A stretch of DNA of 64,000 nucleotides from Caldimonas brevitalea (GTDB lineage Bacteria; Pseudomonadota; Gammaproteobacteria; Burkholderiales; Burkholderiaceae_C), in NCBI RefSeq assembly GCF_001017435.1, contig NZ_CP011371.1, forward strand, positions 4,588,001 to 4,652,000. Direction: 5' to 3'. Numbering within the stretch: the stretch's first letter is position 1; each line of letters begins with the position of its first letter. This document shows positions 31,037-40,093 of this stretch, one piece after another. A model generated the notes under the pieces. That model made no database searches. It saw only the letters and a list, made by a program, of their open reading frames with translations, and was not told where the DNA came from. Position numbers and translations under genes: made by a program.

Positions 31037-31912
31037 ATGAAGAACAACCTCTGTCTGACGGCCGCAGCGATGGCTGCCGGCCTGCTTGTCGGCTGCGCCA
31101 GCGGCCCGACCCAACCCAACGCCGCGCTAGAGGAAGCGCGGCAGCTGTATGGCCGCACCAGCACCAGCCCCGCCGTCGCCTCGACCGCCCAGGTCGAACT
31201 GGAACGCGCCCGTGCCGCGCTGGCCCGCGCCGACGCTTCCTGGACCGGCGAAGGCGACACCGCCGAAACCAACCACCTCGCCTACCTGGCCAAGCAGCTG
31301 ACCGTGGTGGCCGCCGAAGCCGGCGCCCAGCGAGAGGCCGAAACCCGGGTGCAACAAGCGAGCGCCGAGCGTGAACGCATCCGCGCCGACGCCCGCACCA
31401 CCGAGGCCCGTGCCGCGCAGGCCCAGGCCGCCTCCGCGCAAGCCAACGCCGCGGCGGCGCAGCAACAGGCGCAATCGGCATCGCAGCGCGCCAGCCAGCT
31501 CGAACAGGAGCTGCAGCAGATGGCGGCCCGCGCCACCGAACGCGGCATGGTGCTGACGCTGCAAGACGTGTTGTTCGACGTCGGCCAGGCCACCCTCAAG
31601 CCCGGCGCCGAGCGCACGCTGGAACGGGTGGCCGAGCTGCTACGCCACTTCCCCGAACGCCGATTGCTGATCGAAGGCTTCACCGACAGCACCGGCAGCG
31701 AAGGCGCCAACCTGGAACTCTCGCGCCGCCGTGCCGAAGCCGTGCAGCAAGCGCTGGTGACGCGTGGGGTCGGCCGCGACCGCATCGACGTTGCGCCGCA
31801 CGGCGAGGCCTACCCGGTGGCCAACAACGAGACGCCGTCTGGGCGCCAGATGAACCGGCGCGTCGAACTGCTGTTCTCCAACGAGCAAGGCCAGCTCAGC
31901 GAGCAGCGCTGA
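31037..31912 (+). CDS. OmpA-family lipoprotein with DUF4398-like coiled coil
   Basis: A 291-residue lipoprotein with GAGGAG upstream of the ATG and a lipobox LLVGC (Cys20). Residues 25-85 match the DUF4398-like helical region. Residues 90-165 form a long Ala/Gln/Glu-rich coiled coil. The OmpA C-terminal peptidoglycan-binding domain spans about 170-283 (FDVGQATLKPGAERTLERVA, IEGFTDSTGSEGANLELSRRRAEAV, and the C-terminal NRRVELLF). It would tether the outer membrane to peptidoglycan. It pairs with the preceding lipoprotein. Confidence 0.88.
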   Translation: MKNNLCLTAAAMAAGLLVGCASGPTQPNAALEEARQLYGRTSTSPAVASTAQVELERARAALARADASWTGEGDTAETNHLAYLAKQLTVVAAEAGAQREAETRVQQASAERERIRADARTTEARAAQAQAASAQANAAAAQQQAQSASQRASQLEQELQQMAARATERGMVLTLQDVLFDVGQATLKPGAERTLERVAELLRHFPERRLLIEGFTDSTGSEGANLELSRRRAEAVQQALVTRGVGRDRIDVAPHGEAYPVANNETPSGRQMNRRVELLFSNEQGQLSEQR

Positions 31913-31927
31913 TCATCCGGTTGGACG

Positions 31928-33088
31928 ATGAACCCGACGCCGCCCTCGCGCCCCCCCTTCCCTGCCACGCCGCGTAGCGGCGGCGGCGTGCCGCGCTGGG
32001 TCGGCGTCGCCTTGCTGGCCATCGCGCTGGTGTTCCTGCTCAAGGCGGCCAAGACGGTGGCGCTGCCGGTCACCGTCGCGGTGATGCTCACCTTCGTGCT
32101 CGCCGCGCCGGTGCGCAGCCTGCAGCGCGCCGGCGTGCCGCCCTCGCTGGGGGCGGCACTGGTGCTGATCGGCCTGCTGGGGTCGCTGCTGCTGTTCGGC
32201 AGCACCCTGGTGACGCCGGCGGCGGCCTGGTGGGAGCGTGCACCGTCGAACCTGCAGCAGCTGATGGAGTCGCTCGAGCGGCTGCGCGCGGCCCTGCCGG
32301 GGGCCGGCGGGGTCGATACCGGCGGCGCCGGGGCGGCGGCGAGCACCGAGCTGCGCGAGCAACTCAAAACCGAAGGCATGGCGCTGACCCGGGTGGTGCT
32401 GGGTCAGTTCTGGCATTTCCTGATCTCGGCCGCCGCGACGTTCATCCTGCTGTATTTCATGCTGGCCAGCGAACACTGGCTGGTGCGCCACACCGTCGCC
32501 GCGCTCCGGCGCCGCCGCACCCGGGCCCTGGTGCTGTCAGGCATCCGCGAGGCGCAGCGTGACATCGGACGCTTCCTGACCACCATGACCATGCTCAACA
32601 TCGGCCTGGGCGTGGCGACCGGGCTGGCGTTGCACCAGCTGGGCATGCCCAACCCCATCATGTGGGGCACGCTGGCGGCGGTGCTCAACTTCGTCTTCTA
32701 CATCGGGCCGGTGCTGATGACCGCGGCGCTGCTGCTCGCCGGTATCACCACCTTCGTCTCGGCCGGGCAGATGCTGGCACCGGCCATCGTGTTCCTGGTG
32801 CTCAACGGCATCGAGAGCAACCTGGTGGGCCCGTGGCTGATGGGCCGGCGGCTGCGGTTGAACCCGGTCTTCGTGTTCCTGTCGGTGATGTTCTGGGGCT
32901 GGGTGTGGGGCATGGCCGGTGCCCTCATCGCCGTGCCCTTGCTGCTCGGCCTGCGCAGCGTCTGCCGGCGTGTACCGCGGCTGCGGCTCGTGTGCGTGCT
33001 GATCAGCGACCCGGGCGCCGGCGTGCTGCCGCTGGCCGCGCCGCGGCGCGCCGAGCCCCACGGCGACGAGGCCTGCACACCACGCTGA
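31928..33088 (+). CDS. AI-2E/PerM family membrane transporter
   Basis: A 386-residue membrane protein with about seven or eight helices. It shows the PerM/AI-2E family pattern: LLLFGSTLVTP, a large extracytoplasmic loop at about 90-150, then ISAAATFILLYFMLASEHWL, IGRFLTTMTMLNIGLGVATGLALHQLGMPNPI, and the C-terminal FLVLNGIESNLVGPWLMGRRL and NPVFVFLSVMFWGWVWGMAGALIAVPLL. Members export or import varied small molecules; the substrate is not predictable. It starts 15 bases after the OmpA-type gene, likely in the same operon. Confidence 0.88.
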   Translation: MNPTPPSRPPFPATPRSGGGVPRWVGVALLAIALVFLLKAAKTVALPVTVAVMLTFVLAAPVRSLQRAGVPPSLGAALVLIGLLGSLLLFGSTLVTPAAAWWERAPSNLQQLMESLERLRAALPGAGGVDTGGAGAAASTELREQLKTEGMALTRVVLGQFWHFLISAAATFILLYFMLASEHWLVRHTVAALRRRRTRALVLSGIREAQRDIGRFLTTMTMLNIGLGVATGLALHQLGMPNPIMWGTLAAVLNFVFYIGPVLMTAALLLAGITTFVSAGQMLAPAIVFLVLNGIESNLVGPWLMGRRLRLNPVFVFLSVMFWGWVWGMAGALIAVPLLLGLRSVCRRVPRLRLVCVLISDPGAGVLPLAAPRRAEPHGDEACTPR

Positions 33089-33231
33089 CGCCACGCGGGT
33101 GCCCGCGCCGCGCCGGGATGGGTGTTGTGCAGACAGCACATCACCTCGACCGCCTGTCGGCCCGCAAGCCGCGCTGGTGCTCACTTGCGCGCCAGTAACA
33201 AGCCTGCCTGGCCACAATCGCGCAGCCCGTC

Positions 33232-33250
33232 TGTCAGAAAGATTCTGACA
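33232..33250. promoter_or_regulatory. palindromic operator candidate upstream of the ABC exporter
   Basis: Perfect eight-base arms TGTCAGAA and TTCTGACA around AGA, 92 bases before the exporter start. The symmetry and location suit a dimeric repressor site; no known box is recognised. Confidence 0.55.
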
Positions 33251-33281
33251 AAGTCTCTGGCCGCCCCCCGACTATTGCCAT

Positions 33282-33336
33282 TTCGAGTGGGTCCCTACAG
33301 TGCGGAGCACCGTCAGAGGCATCCCTTCCACTCGAA
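33282..33336 (+). repeat. long-range inverted repeat occluding the exporter start region
   Basis: Nine-base arms TTCGAGTGG (33282-33290) and CCACTCGAA (33328-33336) enclose 37 bases. The second arm ends five bases before the ATG at 33342, where no ribosome site is otherwise visible. In RNA this would form a stem that controls access to the start codon. Confidence 0.5.
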
Positions 33337-33341
33337 TTCCA

Positions 33342-35180
33342 ATGAGCACTACTGCTGTCCCCGAACCGACCGGCGTCGCTGATCTCTATCGCCGCGTCTG
33401 GCACTTCGCCGAGGGCGTGCGCCTGCGCTGGAGCGTCGCGATGACGCTGCTGGTCTGCTCGCAGCTCATCAAGCTGTGCGCGCCGTGGCTCGCCGCACAA
33501 GCGATCAACAGCATCCAGACCGGCGGCAGCCAGGGGCTGGCCAAGGCCGGCGCCTGGATCGCGGCCATCGTCGGTGTCTACGTCGGCGCCTGGGCGCTGC
33601 ACGGCCCCGGCCGGGTGCTCGAACGCTCGGTGGGCGTGCGCGTGCGCCGCGGCGTGTCCGACGCGCTGTACGGCAAGCTGACCCGGGTGCCGCTCGCGTG
33701 GCACGACAAGCACCATTCGGGCGACGTACAACACCGTGTCGACCAGGCCAGCCATGCGCTGTTCGACTTCGCCCAGAACCAGTTCATCTACCTGCAAAAC
33801 GCGGTCAACCTGCTGGGCCCCATCATCGCGCTGACCCTGCTGTCGCAGATGACCGGCGCCATCGCGGTGGTCGGCTATGTGGTCGTGGGCCTCGTGATCG
33901 TGCGTTTCGACAAGGCGCTGATGCGACTGGCCGCCCAGGAGAACCAGGCGGGCCGCCGTTATGCCGCGGGCCTGCTCGACTTCATCGGCAACATCTCGAC
34001 CGTGATGAGCTTGCGCCTGCAAACCGCCTCGCAGCGCCTGCTCGACAAGCGTCTGCTGGCCGTGTTCGCGCCGCTCAAGCGCACCATCGTGCTGACCGAG
34101 TTCAAGTGGTGCGCGGTCGACCTGTTGACGCTGGGACTGACGTGGGGCCTGGTGGTGACCTTCGCGTGGCACACCGCCGGCGCCGGCGCGACGCTGATGA
34201 TCGGCAGCCTGTTCATGATCTACCAATACGCCCAGCAAGCCGGTGGTGTCGTCGGCTCGATCGCCTCCAACTACCAGAACTTCGCCCGCATCCGTACCAA
34301 CTTCGCCAGCTCCAACGAGATCTGGGAGGCCCCCGAGCGCGCCCACACCGGCCCGGACATCGCCGACAACTGGGACCGCATCACGCTCGCCGACGTCAGC
34401 TACAGCCATGCCGGCGCCGACGCCGACCGCGGCGGCCTGCACCACCTGTCGTTCACGCTGCAGCGCGGCGAGCGGGTTGCGCTGGTCGGCCCGAGCGGCG
34501 GCGGCAAGAGCACTTTGCTGCGGGTGCTGGCGGGTCTGTACGACACCCAGCACGGCCACTTCGAGGTCGACGGCGTCGCTCAGCTGGGCTTGCGCCACCT
34601 CGGCGGCATCTCGACGCTGATCCCCCAGGAAGCCGAGATCTTCGAAGCCACGGTGCGCGAGAACATCACCTTCGACATGCCGGCCAGCGAGGCGGCGATC
34701 GCCCAGGCGGTGCACGTCAGCGCCTTCGACACCGTGCTGGAACGCATGCCGATGGGCCTGGACACGCCGATTTCCGAGCGCGGCTTCAATCTGTCGGGCG
34801 GCCAGCGGCAGCGTCTGGCGCTGGCCCGCGGTGTGTTGGCCGCCAGCCAAAGCTCGCTGATCCTGCTCGACGAGCCGACCAGCGCGCTCGATTCGATGAC
34901 CGAGCTGCATGTGCACCACCGGATGGAAGAAGCCTTCCCCGACGCCACCATCGTGGCCTCGGTGCACCGCATGAGCCTGCTGGCCCACTTCGACAAGGTG
35001 GTGGTGATGGCCGCCGGCCGTGTCGTGGACGTCGGCAGCGTCGAAGAACTGCTGGCCCGCCAGCCGCTGTTCGTCGAACTCTATCGCGGTGCCGCGGCGG
35101 CCGAGGCAGCCGAGCAGGACGACGGGGTCAGCGTGCAGCCGACCGAGCCGGCTGCGAACGAGGCGACCATCGCCGCCTGA
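33342..35180 (+). CDS. ABC transporter, fused permease and ATP-binding protein (type I exporter)
   Basis: A 612-residue half-transporter. The start at 33342 is chosen from the N-terminal composition; no ribosome site is evident and a GTG at 33300 is possible. A six-helix ABC transmembrane domain occupies about 25-310. In the nucleotide-binding domain Walker A GPSGGGKST is near 382-390, the signature LSGGQRQRLALARG near 484 and Walker B SLILLDEPTSALDS near 506. It would dimerise and export a lipid, peptide or other compound. The upstream region has two inverted repeats and a strong terminator follows, so it is a single-gene unit under its own control. Confidence 0.9.
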   Translation: MSTTAVPEPTGVADLYRRVWHFAEGVRLRWSVAMTLLVCSQLIKLCAPWLAAQAINSIQTGGSQGLAKAGAWIAAIVGVYVGAWALHGPGRVLERSVGVRVRRGVSDALYGKLTRVPLAWHDKHHSGDVQHRVDQASHALFDFAQNQFIYLQNAVNLLGPIIALTLLSQMTGAIAVVGYVVVGLVIVRFDKALMRLAAQENQAGRRYAAGLLDFIGNISTVMSLRLQTASQRLLDKRLLAVFAPLKRTIVLTEFKWCAVDLLTLGLTWGLVVTFAWHTAGAGATLMIGSLFMIYQYAQQAGGVVGSIASNYQNFARIRTNFASSNEIWEAPERAHTGPDIADNWDRITLADVSYSHAGADADRGGLHHLSFTLQRGERVALVGPSGGGKSTLLRVLAGLYDTQHGHFEVDGVAQLGLRHLGGISTLIPQEAEIFEATVRENITFDMPASEAAIAQAVHVSAFDTVLERMPMGLDTPISERGFNLSGGQRQRLALARGVLAASQSSLILLDEPTSALDSMTELHVHHRMEEAFPDATIVASVHRMSLLAHFDKVVVMAAGRVVDVGSVEELLARQPLFVELYRGAAAAEAAEQDDGVSVQPTEPAANEATIAA

Positions 35181-35267
35181 GCGCGTCGACGCCGCAGGAC
35201 CGCGAGGCCCTCGGCCATCCGGCCTGAACCGGGGAGCGCGAAGGCCGGGCCTTCACGCTGCCCTCGA

Positions 35268-35291
35268 CGCCCCGCCTGTGCGGGGCGTTTT
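35268..35291 (+). terminator. rho-independent terminator of the ABC exporter
   Basis: Perfect eight-base arms CGCCCCGC and GCGGGGCG with a CTGT loop followed by TTTT, 88 bases after the stop codon. Confidence 0.85.
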
Positions 35292-35304
35292 CATTGGCGG
35301 CGTC

Positions 35305-35682
35305 TCAGCGGGGCGTCTTCATGCCGCGCTCGCGCGGCGCCGTGACACTGCCCTCGCGGCCGGCACCGCTCTCGCGTTCTTCGGCGCGGCCGCCGAAGGC
35401 GCCACGGGCGCATTCTGCCCAGGACTCCCGCGGGCCAGCCGTGCAACTGGCCATCTCGCTGCGGCTGCGCGCCTCGGTGCGTTCGTTGTCGCCACGGGCC
35501 GGCGCCCGCAGCCGCTCGGCGTCACTGCCGCCGGCGTGGCGTACTGCGTCGGGTTGGGTCACCGGTGGCGGCAAGGTGTCCGGCGCGGGCGTGCTGCCCG
35601 GCATCGACCCCGGGCTGGTCTGCGCACACACGGCACCGGCGGCCGCCAGGGACACCAGGGTCGTGATCAGGATCGGCTTCAT
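35305..35682 (-). CDS. small exported protein of unknown function
   Basis: A 125-residue protein. The ATG at 35682 has AAGGAG at good spacing and a clean signal peptide (MKPILITTLVSLAAAGAVCAQ). After it comes a Pro/Thr/Ser-rich spacer and a charged, Arg/Glu/Gly-rich remainder with two cysteines near the middle (SCTAG and ECARG). No domain is recognised. The low-complexity charged tail suggests a flexible envelope-associated protein. It is convergent with the ABC exporter and divergent from the cardiolipin-synthase-like gene. Confidence 0.7.
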   Translation of the reverse strand: MKPILITTLVSLAAAGAVCAQTSPGSMPGSTPAPDTLPPPVTQPDAVRHAGGSDAERLRAPARGDNERTEARSRSEMASCTAGPRESWAECARGAFGGRAEERESGAGREGSVTAPRERGMKTPR

Positions 35683-35875
35683 GTTGGCTCCTTTCGCTCT
35701 GGGCCGGCGTGCGAAGCTTCGCCTGCCGGGGCTCCCATAGCGGGCAATGGGCATGCCGCCATCGCCGCGGGCGGTGGCGCCGCCAGACAGGGCGCCGGCA
35801 GCAGGCGGGCGGGAATATTGATTGCTGGTGAGGCGCATCGCAGCCAAGTCCCCGATTCGGGGCTCGCCACCGCCC

Positions 35876-37168
35876 ATGCCCACCCTCCGCACGGCTTCCT
35901 CGTTCTGGCCCGCCGCACCGATGCCGCCCATTCCGAAGACCGGCGCCACGCCTTCGGGTGGCAGCCTGGGAGGCGCCGGCGCTGCTGCGCGCGCGAGCCG
36001 CCATGCCCGCACGCTCGCGCATGCGCTGGACCGGCCGGTGACCCCGGGCAATCGGGTCGAGGTCTTGATCGACGGCCCGGCGACTTATGAAGCGATGTTC
36101 GCGGCGATCGATGCGGCACGCGACCACATCAACATCGAAAGCTACATCGTCGAGGCCGACGGGCCGGGCGACGAACTGGCGCGCCGGCTGATCGCCAAGC
36201 GGCGCCAGGGGGTGAAGGTCAACCTGCTCTACGACGGTTTCGGCTCGGTGCGCACCTCCGCGCAGTACTTCGAGCAGCTGCGCCGGGCCGGTGTCGAGTT
36301 GTGCGAGTACAACCCGCTCAGCCCGCTGAAGAACACCCTCAGCCGCGCACTGCACCTGCGCGACCACCGCAAGCTGCTGATCGTCGATGGTCGCGTCGCC
36401 TTCACCGGCGGCATCAATATCAGCAGTGTCTACTCGGCGCCGTCGAGTGCCACCGCCGGGCGGCGCGCCAGCGAGGAATCCGAATGGCGCGACACGCATG
36501 TGCGGGTCGAAGGCCCGGTGGTCGCGACGCTGCAACGCCTGTTCCTCGACCATTGGTGCGGGCAGACGCATGGGGCGGCGCAGCGGGCGCGCTACTTTCC
36601 GCAGCTGCGCGCGGTCGGCGAGCACCACGTCGGCGTTGCCGCCTGCGATGCCGGGCGCCGCCGCAACCCGTTCTACCGGGCCTTGCTGCGCGCCATCGCG
36701 ACCGCCGAGCAACGCATCTGGGTCACGGTCGCCTATTTCGTGCCGACCCGGCGGTTGCTGCGCGCCTTGTGCGCTGCCGCCCGGCGCGGTGTCGACGTGC
36801 GCCTGGTGCTGCCCGGCATCAGCGATTCATGGGCGGCGATGCATGCCGGCCGCGCCCATTACGGCCGGCTGCTGCGCGCCGGCGTGCGCATCTACGAACG
36901 GCACGATGCCCTGTTGCATGCCAAGACCACCGTGATCGACGGCGTCTGGTCGACGGTCGGCTCGAGCAACCTCGACTGGCGCAGCTTTCTGCACAACGCG
37001 GAGGCCAACGTGGTGGTGCTCGACGCCGGGTTCGCCGACGCGCTCGAAAAAGTCTTCCAGCGCGACCTTCAGTGCAGCACCGAGGTGCAGCTGTCCGACT
37101 GGCGGGGGCGCGGCTGGAAAGCCAAGTCGCTGGAGTGGCTGGCGGCACGCTTCGAATTCTTGCTGTGA
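35876..37168 (+). CDS. clsB: cardiolipin synthase B-like phospholipase D family protein
   Basis: About 430 residues with two HKD motifs: HLRDHRKLLIVDGRVAFTGG in the first half and LLHAKTTVIDGVWSTVGSSNLDWRS in the second, the pattern of ClsB-type cardiolipin synthases, which condense phosphatidyl groups on the inner membrane. The N-terminus is uncertain: no good ribosome site precedes ATG 35876, and readings from 35822 or 35921 are also open; the Pro/Ala-rich first 50 residues are unlikely to be conserved. It is followed 44 bases later by the ceramidase-like gene, another membrane-lipid type. Confidence 0.85.
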   Translation: MPTLRTASSFWPAAPMPPIPKTGATPSGGSLGGAGAAARASRHARTLAHALDRPVTPGNRVEVLIDGPATYEAMFAAIDAARDHINIESYIVEADGPGDELARRLIAKRRQGVKVNLLYDGFGSVRTSAQYFEQLRRAGVELCEYNPLSPLKNTLSRALHLRDHRKLLIVDGRVAFTGGINISSVYSAPSSATAGRRASEESEWRDTHVRVEGPVVATLQRLFLDHWCGQTHGAAQRARYFPQLRAVGEHHVGVAACDAGRRRNPFYRALLRAIATAEQRIWVTVAYFVPTRRLLRALCAAARRGVDVRLVLPGISDSWAAMHAGRAHYGRLLRAGVRIYERHDALLHAKTTVIDGVWSTVGSSNLDWRSFLHNAEANVVVLDAGFADALEKVFQRDLQCSTEVQLSDWRGRGWKAKSLEWLAARFEFLL

Positions 37169-37212
37169 GCGCGCGTCCGGGAGCACCGGCCGAAGGGCGT
37201 TGAGGGTGGGCC

Positions 37213-37950
37213 GTGTCGTCTGCTGTCCATGCCGCCTTGTCGACGCACGCCTTCGTCAGCGACTTCTGCGAGCGGGTCGGCCCCGGACTGTGGGCCGAGC
37301 CGCTGAACGTCGGCAGCAGCCTGGCCTTCGTGGTCGGCGCGGTCTGGCTGGCGCGTGACATCGCCCGGGCGCCGGCAGGCGCAGCCGGGGGCCGCCGCTG
37401 GTCGCTGGCGTTGCTGGCAGCCTGCCTCGGCTTCATGGGCGCCGGGTCGATGGCGCTCCACACCCTGGCCACCGGCTGGGGGGCGTCGCTCGACATGCTC
37501 GCCATCCGCTGCTTCTTGTTGTGGTTCGTCACCTGCTTTCTGCGCTGGATGATGGGCTGGAGCTGGCCGTGGGCGCTGCTGGGCATGCCTGGGCTGTACC
37601 TGCTGGCCGAAGGCTGGCTGCGCCTGGGCGGACCCGAGGCGCTGTTCGGCCTGCATGCCTACCTGCCCGCGCTGTGGACGCTGCTCGCGTGCACCCTGGC
37701 TTTGGCCGCGCGCGGCGACCCCGCCTGGCGGCTGTTTGCGCTGGCGGCCGTGTCGCACGGGGCCAGCCTGGCGTTTCACCGCCTCGACGGCGAACTGTGT
37801 CGGGCGCTGCCGCTCGGCACGCACTTCATCTGGCACCTCTTCAATGCGGCGCTGTGTTTCGCGGTGGCCCGCTGCGTGACTCGCCGCGCGCTCGACAGGC
37901 TCGAGCATCCCGGCGTGGTGCCGGCAGGGGCGCCGCCCGTCGCGGGGTGA
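37213..37950 (+). CDS. ceramidase-domain (CREST superfamily) membrane protein
   Basis: A 245-residue polytopic protein starting at GTG 37213, with about seven membrane helices. It carries the alkaline-ceramidase pattern: SDFCERVGPGLWAEPLNVGSSLAF near 16-39 (the C-E...E-x-x-N-x-x-S motif), GFMGAGSMALHTLATGW near 74-90 (G-x-G-S-x-x-x-H), and C-terminal GTHFIWHLFNA with the H-x-x-x-H-like metal-binding histidines. The superfamily comprises zinc-dependent membrane amidases. The bacterial substrate is unknown; sphingolipid or another N-acyl lipid is possible. The neighbouring ClsB-like gene also concerns membrane lipids. Confidence 0.8.
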   Translation: MSSAVHAALSTHAFVSDFCERVGPGLWAEPLNVGSSLAFVVGAVWLARDIARAPAGAAGGRRWSLALLAACLGFMGAGSMALHTLATGWGASLDMLAIRCFLLWFVTCFLRWMMGWSWPWALLGMPGLYLLAEGWLRLGGPEALFGLHAYLPALWTLLACTLALAARGDPAWRLFALAAVSHGASLAFHRLDGELCRALPLGTHFIWHLFNAALCFAVARCVTRRALDRLEHPGVVPAGAPPVAG

Positions 37951-37971
37951 GACGCCGCGCGACAGTCCGGT

Positions 37972-39039
37972 TCAGCCCAGGCCCTGCGCGGCCGCGACCG
38001 GCAAGGCGGGCGGCGGGGCGGCAGCGCGCCAGGTCTCGCTGTCGTCGAGCGGCAGCGGCTCGTCATGAGGGAGCACGGGGGCCAGCGACACGACACGACG
38101 GTCGACGTCCAACAAGCGGCGGAAGTAGGCGATCGTCTCGCGCAGGCCGTCTTCGAGGTGCACCTGGGGTTCCCAGTCGAGCAGCCGGCGCGCACGACCG
38201 ATGTCGGGGCAGCGTCGCTTGGGATCGTCGGCCGGCAGCGGGCGGAACACCAGCCGCGACCGGCTGCCGACCAGCCTCAGGACCAACTCGGCCAGCTCGA
38301 GCACGGTGTTCTCGCGCGGGTTGCCGAGGTTCAACGGGCCCTCCACTTCTGCATGCATCAACCGCAAGATGCCTTCGATCAGGTCGTCGACATAGCAGAA
38401 GCTGCGGGTCTGCTCGCCCGCGCCATAGATCGTGATGTCGTCGCCGCGCAGCGCCTGCACGATGAAGTTGCTCACGACACGGCCGTCGCCGGGCTGCATG
38501 CGCGGCCCATAAGTGTTGAAGATGCGGGCGATGCGCACCGGCACCTGGTGCTGACGGTGATACGCGAAACACAGGGTCTCAGCGCAGCGTTTGCCCTCGT
38601 CGTAACAGGAGCGCGGCCCATGGATGTTCACATGTCCCGCGTAGCTCTCGACCTGCGGATGCACTTCGGGGTCGCCGTAGACCTCGCTGGTGGACGACTG
38701 GAAGATGCGCGCCCCACAGCGCAGCGCCTGCTCCAGCAGGTTGTGCACGCCGACGACGCTCGACAAGGTCGTGTGGACCGGGTTGCGCTGGTAGTGCAGC
38801 GGGCTCGCCGGGCACGCGAAGTTGAAGATGCCGTCGGCGTCGAGCGGGAGGGGCCGCACCACGTCGTGCTCCCGGAGCTTGAACCGGCGGTGCCGGGCCA
38901 GATGCTCCAGGTTGCGACGCGAGCCGGTGGAGAAGTTGTCGAGCACTGTCACGCGGTGGCCAGCCTCGAGGAGGCGGTCGCACAGGTGGCTGCCGAGAAA
39001 ACCGGCGCCGCCGGCGACGATAGCGTGTCGAGGAGTCAT
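37972..39039 (-). CDS. UDP-glucuronate decarboxylase-like SDR (UDP-xylose synthase type)
   Basis: A 355-residue extended SDR. The ATG at 39039 gives the N-terminus [19 protein letters not shown]. The NAD motif GGAGFLGSH is at 10-18, [11 protein letters not shown] at 33-43, [13 protein letters not shown] at 75-87 (highly typical of UDP-glucuronate decarboxylases), the active-site [10 protein letters not shown] near 115, and Tyr146/Lys150 in CYDEGK. It would convert UDP-glucuronate to UDP-xylose for glycan synthesis. A 45-residue C-terminal extension beyond the SDR fold is Pro/Ala-rich. The gene is the first of the glycan-related region. Confidence 0.9.
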   Translation of the reverse strand: MTPRHAIVAGGAGFLGSHLCDRLLEAGHRVTVLDNFSTGSRRNLEHLARHRRFKLREHDVVRPLPLDADGIFNFACPASPLHYQRNPVHTTLSSVVGVHNLLEQALRCGARIFQSSTSEVYGDPEVHPQVESYAGHVNIHGPRSCYDEGKRCAETLCFAYHRQHQVPVRIARIFNTYGPRMQPGDGRVVSNFIVQALRGDDITIYGAGEQTRSFCYVDDLIEGILRLMHAEVEGPLNLGNPRENTVLELAELVLRLVGSRSRLVFRPLPADDPKRRCPDIGRARRLLDWEPQVHLEDGLRETIAYFRRLLDVDRRVVSLAPVLPHDEPLPLDDSETWRAAAPPPALPVAAAQGLG

Positions 39040-39122
39040 CACAGCTGAACAGAGTCGTGCTCCGCCACGTTGAGCAAATGCCATTCCCTCCCGCCATCAG
39101 GGCCAGCCTGCGCGGCGTCGGC

Positions 39123-39941
39123 TCAGGCGTTGGCGATCTCGTGCGCCGCCAGGCGCCGCCCGATCTCGAAGTTCAGCTCGCTGGTCAGCTGCTGCCGTGT
39201 CACGGCATTGGGGTGGTACCACACCAGCAGCTCGAAGCCCTTGGCGCCGCCGCCGAGCGACAGCAGGAACACGCTGGGTTCGGGCTGCTTCAACACATGC
39301 GTGTTGCCCGCCGCCACCTCGATCAGCAGCCCGCGCACCAGTTCGATGTCGCTGCTGCCGGCGACGTTGACGGGCACCCGCAACCGGACCGGGCTGTTCA
39401 GGTAGGCCAGGTTGAAGACGTTGTCGGTGATGAAGCGTTGGTTCGGCACCAGGATGGCGACGTTGTCGTTGGTGACGACCGTCGTGCGGCGCGCACCGAT
39501 GTCCTGCACCACGCCCTCGATGTTCGCCAGCTCGATGCGGTCGCCGATCTTGATCGGGCGCTCCAGCATGATGATCAGGCCGCTGATGAAGTTGCTGAAG
39601 ACGTTCTGGAGGCCGAAACCGACGCCAACGCCCAATGCGCCGGCCACCACGCTGAACGCCGTCAGGTTGACGCCGGCGTTCTGCAGCACGATGACAATGC
39701 CGACGATCAAGACCAGGTAGCGGACCACCGAGCCGATCGCCTGCCGGGTCCCCAGGTCCATCTGGAACCGCACCAGCAGCCGCGCCACCATCCACCGCCT
39801 CAGCTGCGCGGCGATCACGAACACCAGCATCAGCGCCAGCGCCAACTTCATCAACGACAACACCGTGAAGTTGGTGCCGCCGAAGGAAAACAACCGGATG
39901 TCGAGCGCGCCGAGTCGCGCGCCCCAGGTATCCCAATCCAC
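39123..39941 (-). CDS. mechanosensitive ion channel (MscS family)
   Basis: A 272-residue small MscS-type channel releasing solutes on osmotic downshock. Three membrane helices at about 25-45, 68-88 and 92-125; the pore helix region contains VGVGFGLQNVFSNFISGLIIMLERPIKIGDRIEL, the hallmark MscS segment, followed by the beta domain (VQDIGARRTTVVTNDNVAILVPNQRFI). The length is close to E. coli MscS (286). The 5' leader has a tandem GTTTCGTCA repeat. It lies 83 bases upstream of the UDP-glucuronate decarboxylase-like gene on the same strand, but an operon is not certain. Confidence 0.92.
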   Translation of the reverse strand: MDWDTWGARLGALDIRLFSFGGTNFTVLSLMKLALALMLVFVIAAQLRRWMVARLLVRFQMDLGTRQAIGSVVRYLVLIVGIVIVLQNAGVNLTAFSVVAGALGVGVGFGLQNVFSNFISGLIIMLERPIKIGDRIELANIEGVVQDIGARRTTVVTNDNVAILVPNQRFITDNVFNLAYLNSPVRLRVPVNVAGSSDIELVRGLLIEVAAGNTHVLKQPEPSVFLLSLGGGAKGFELLVWYHPNAVTRQQLTSELNFEIGRRLAAHEIANA

Positions 39942-39953
39942 GCAAAGACCTCC

Positions 39954-39971
39954 GTTTCGTCAGTTTCGTCA
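39954..39971. repeat. tandem nine-base repeat in the mscS leader
   Basis: GTTTCGTCA occurs twice head to tail, 13 bases upstream of the mscS start on its antisense strand reading. Confidence 0.45.
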
Positions 39972-40093
39972 GTACAGGGCTGCATTAAAACAGGTGTTAC
40001 GCCTCACTTCCGCTCGCGCCGGCCCCACAGCCGGATACACGGCGGGAACACCGTTTGCTGTTCAGCTCGGGCACAAAACGCAAGGGGGTCAGA

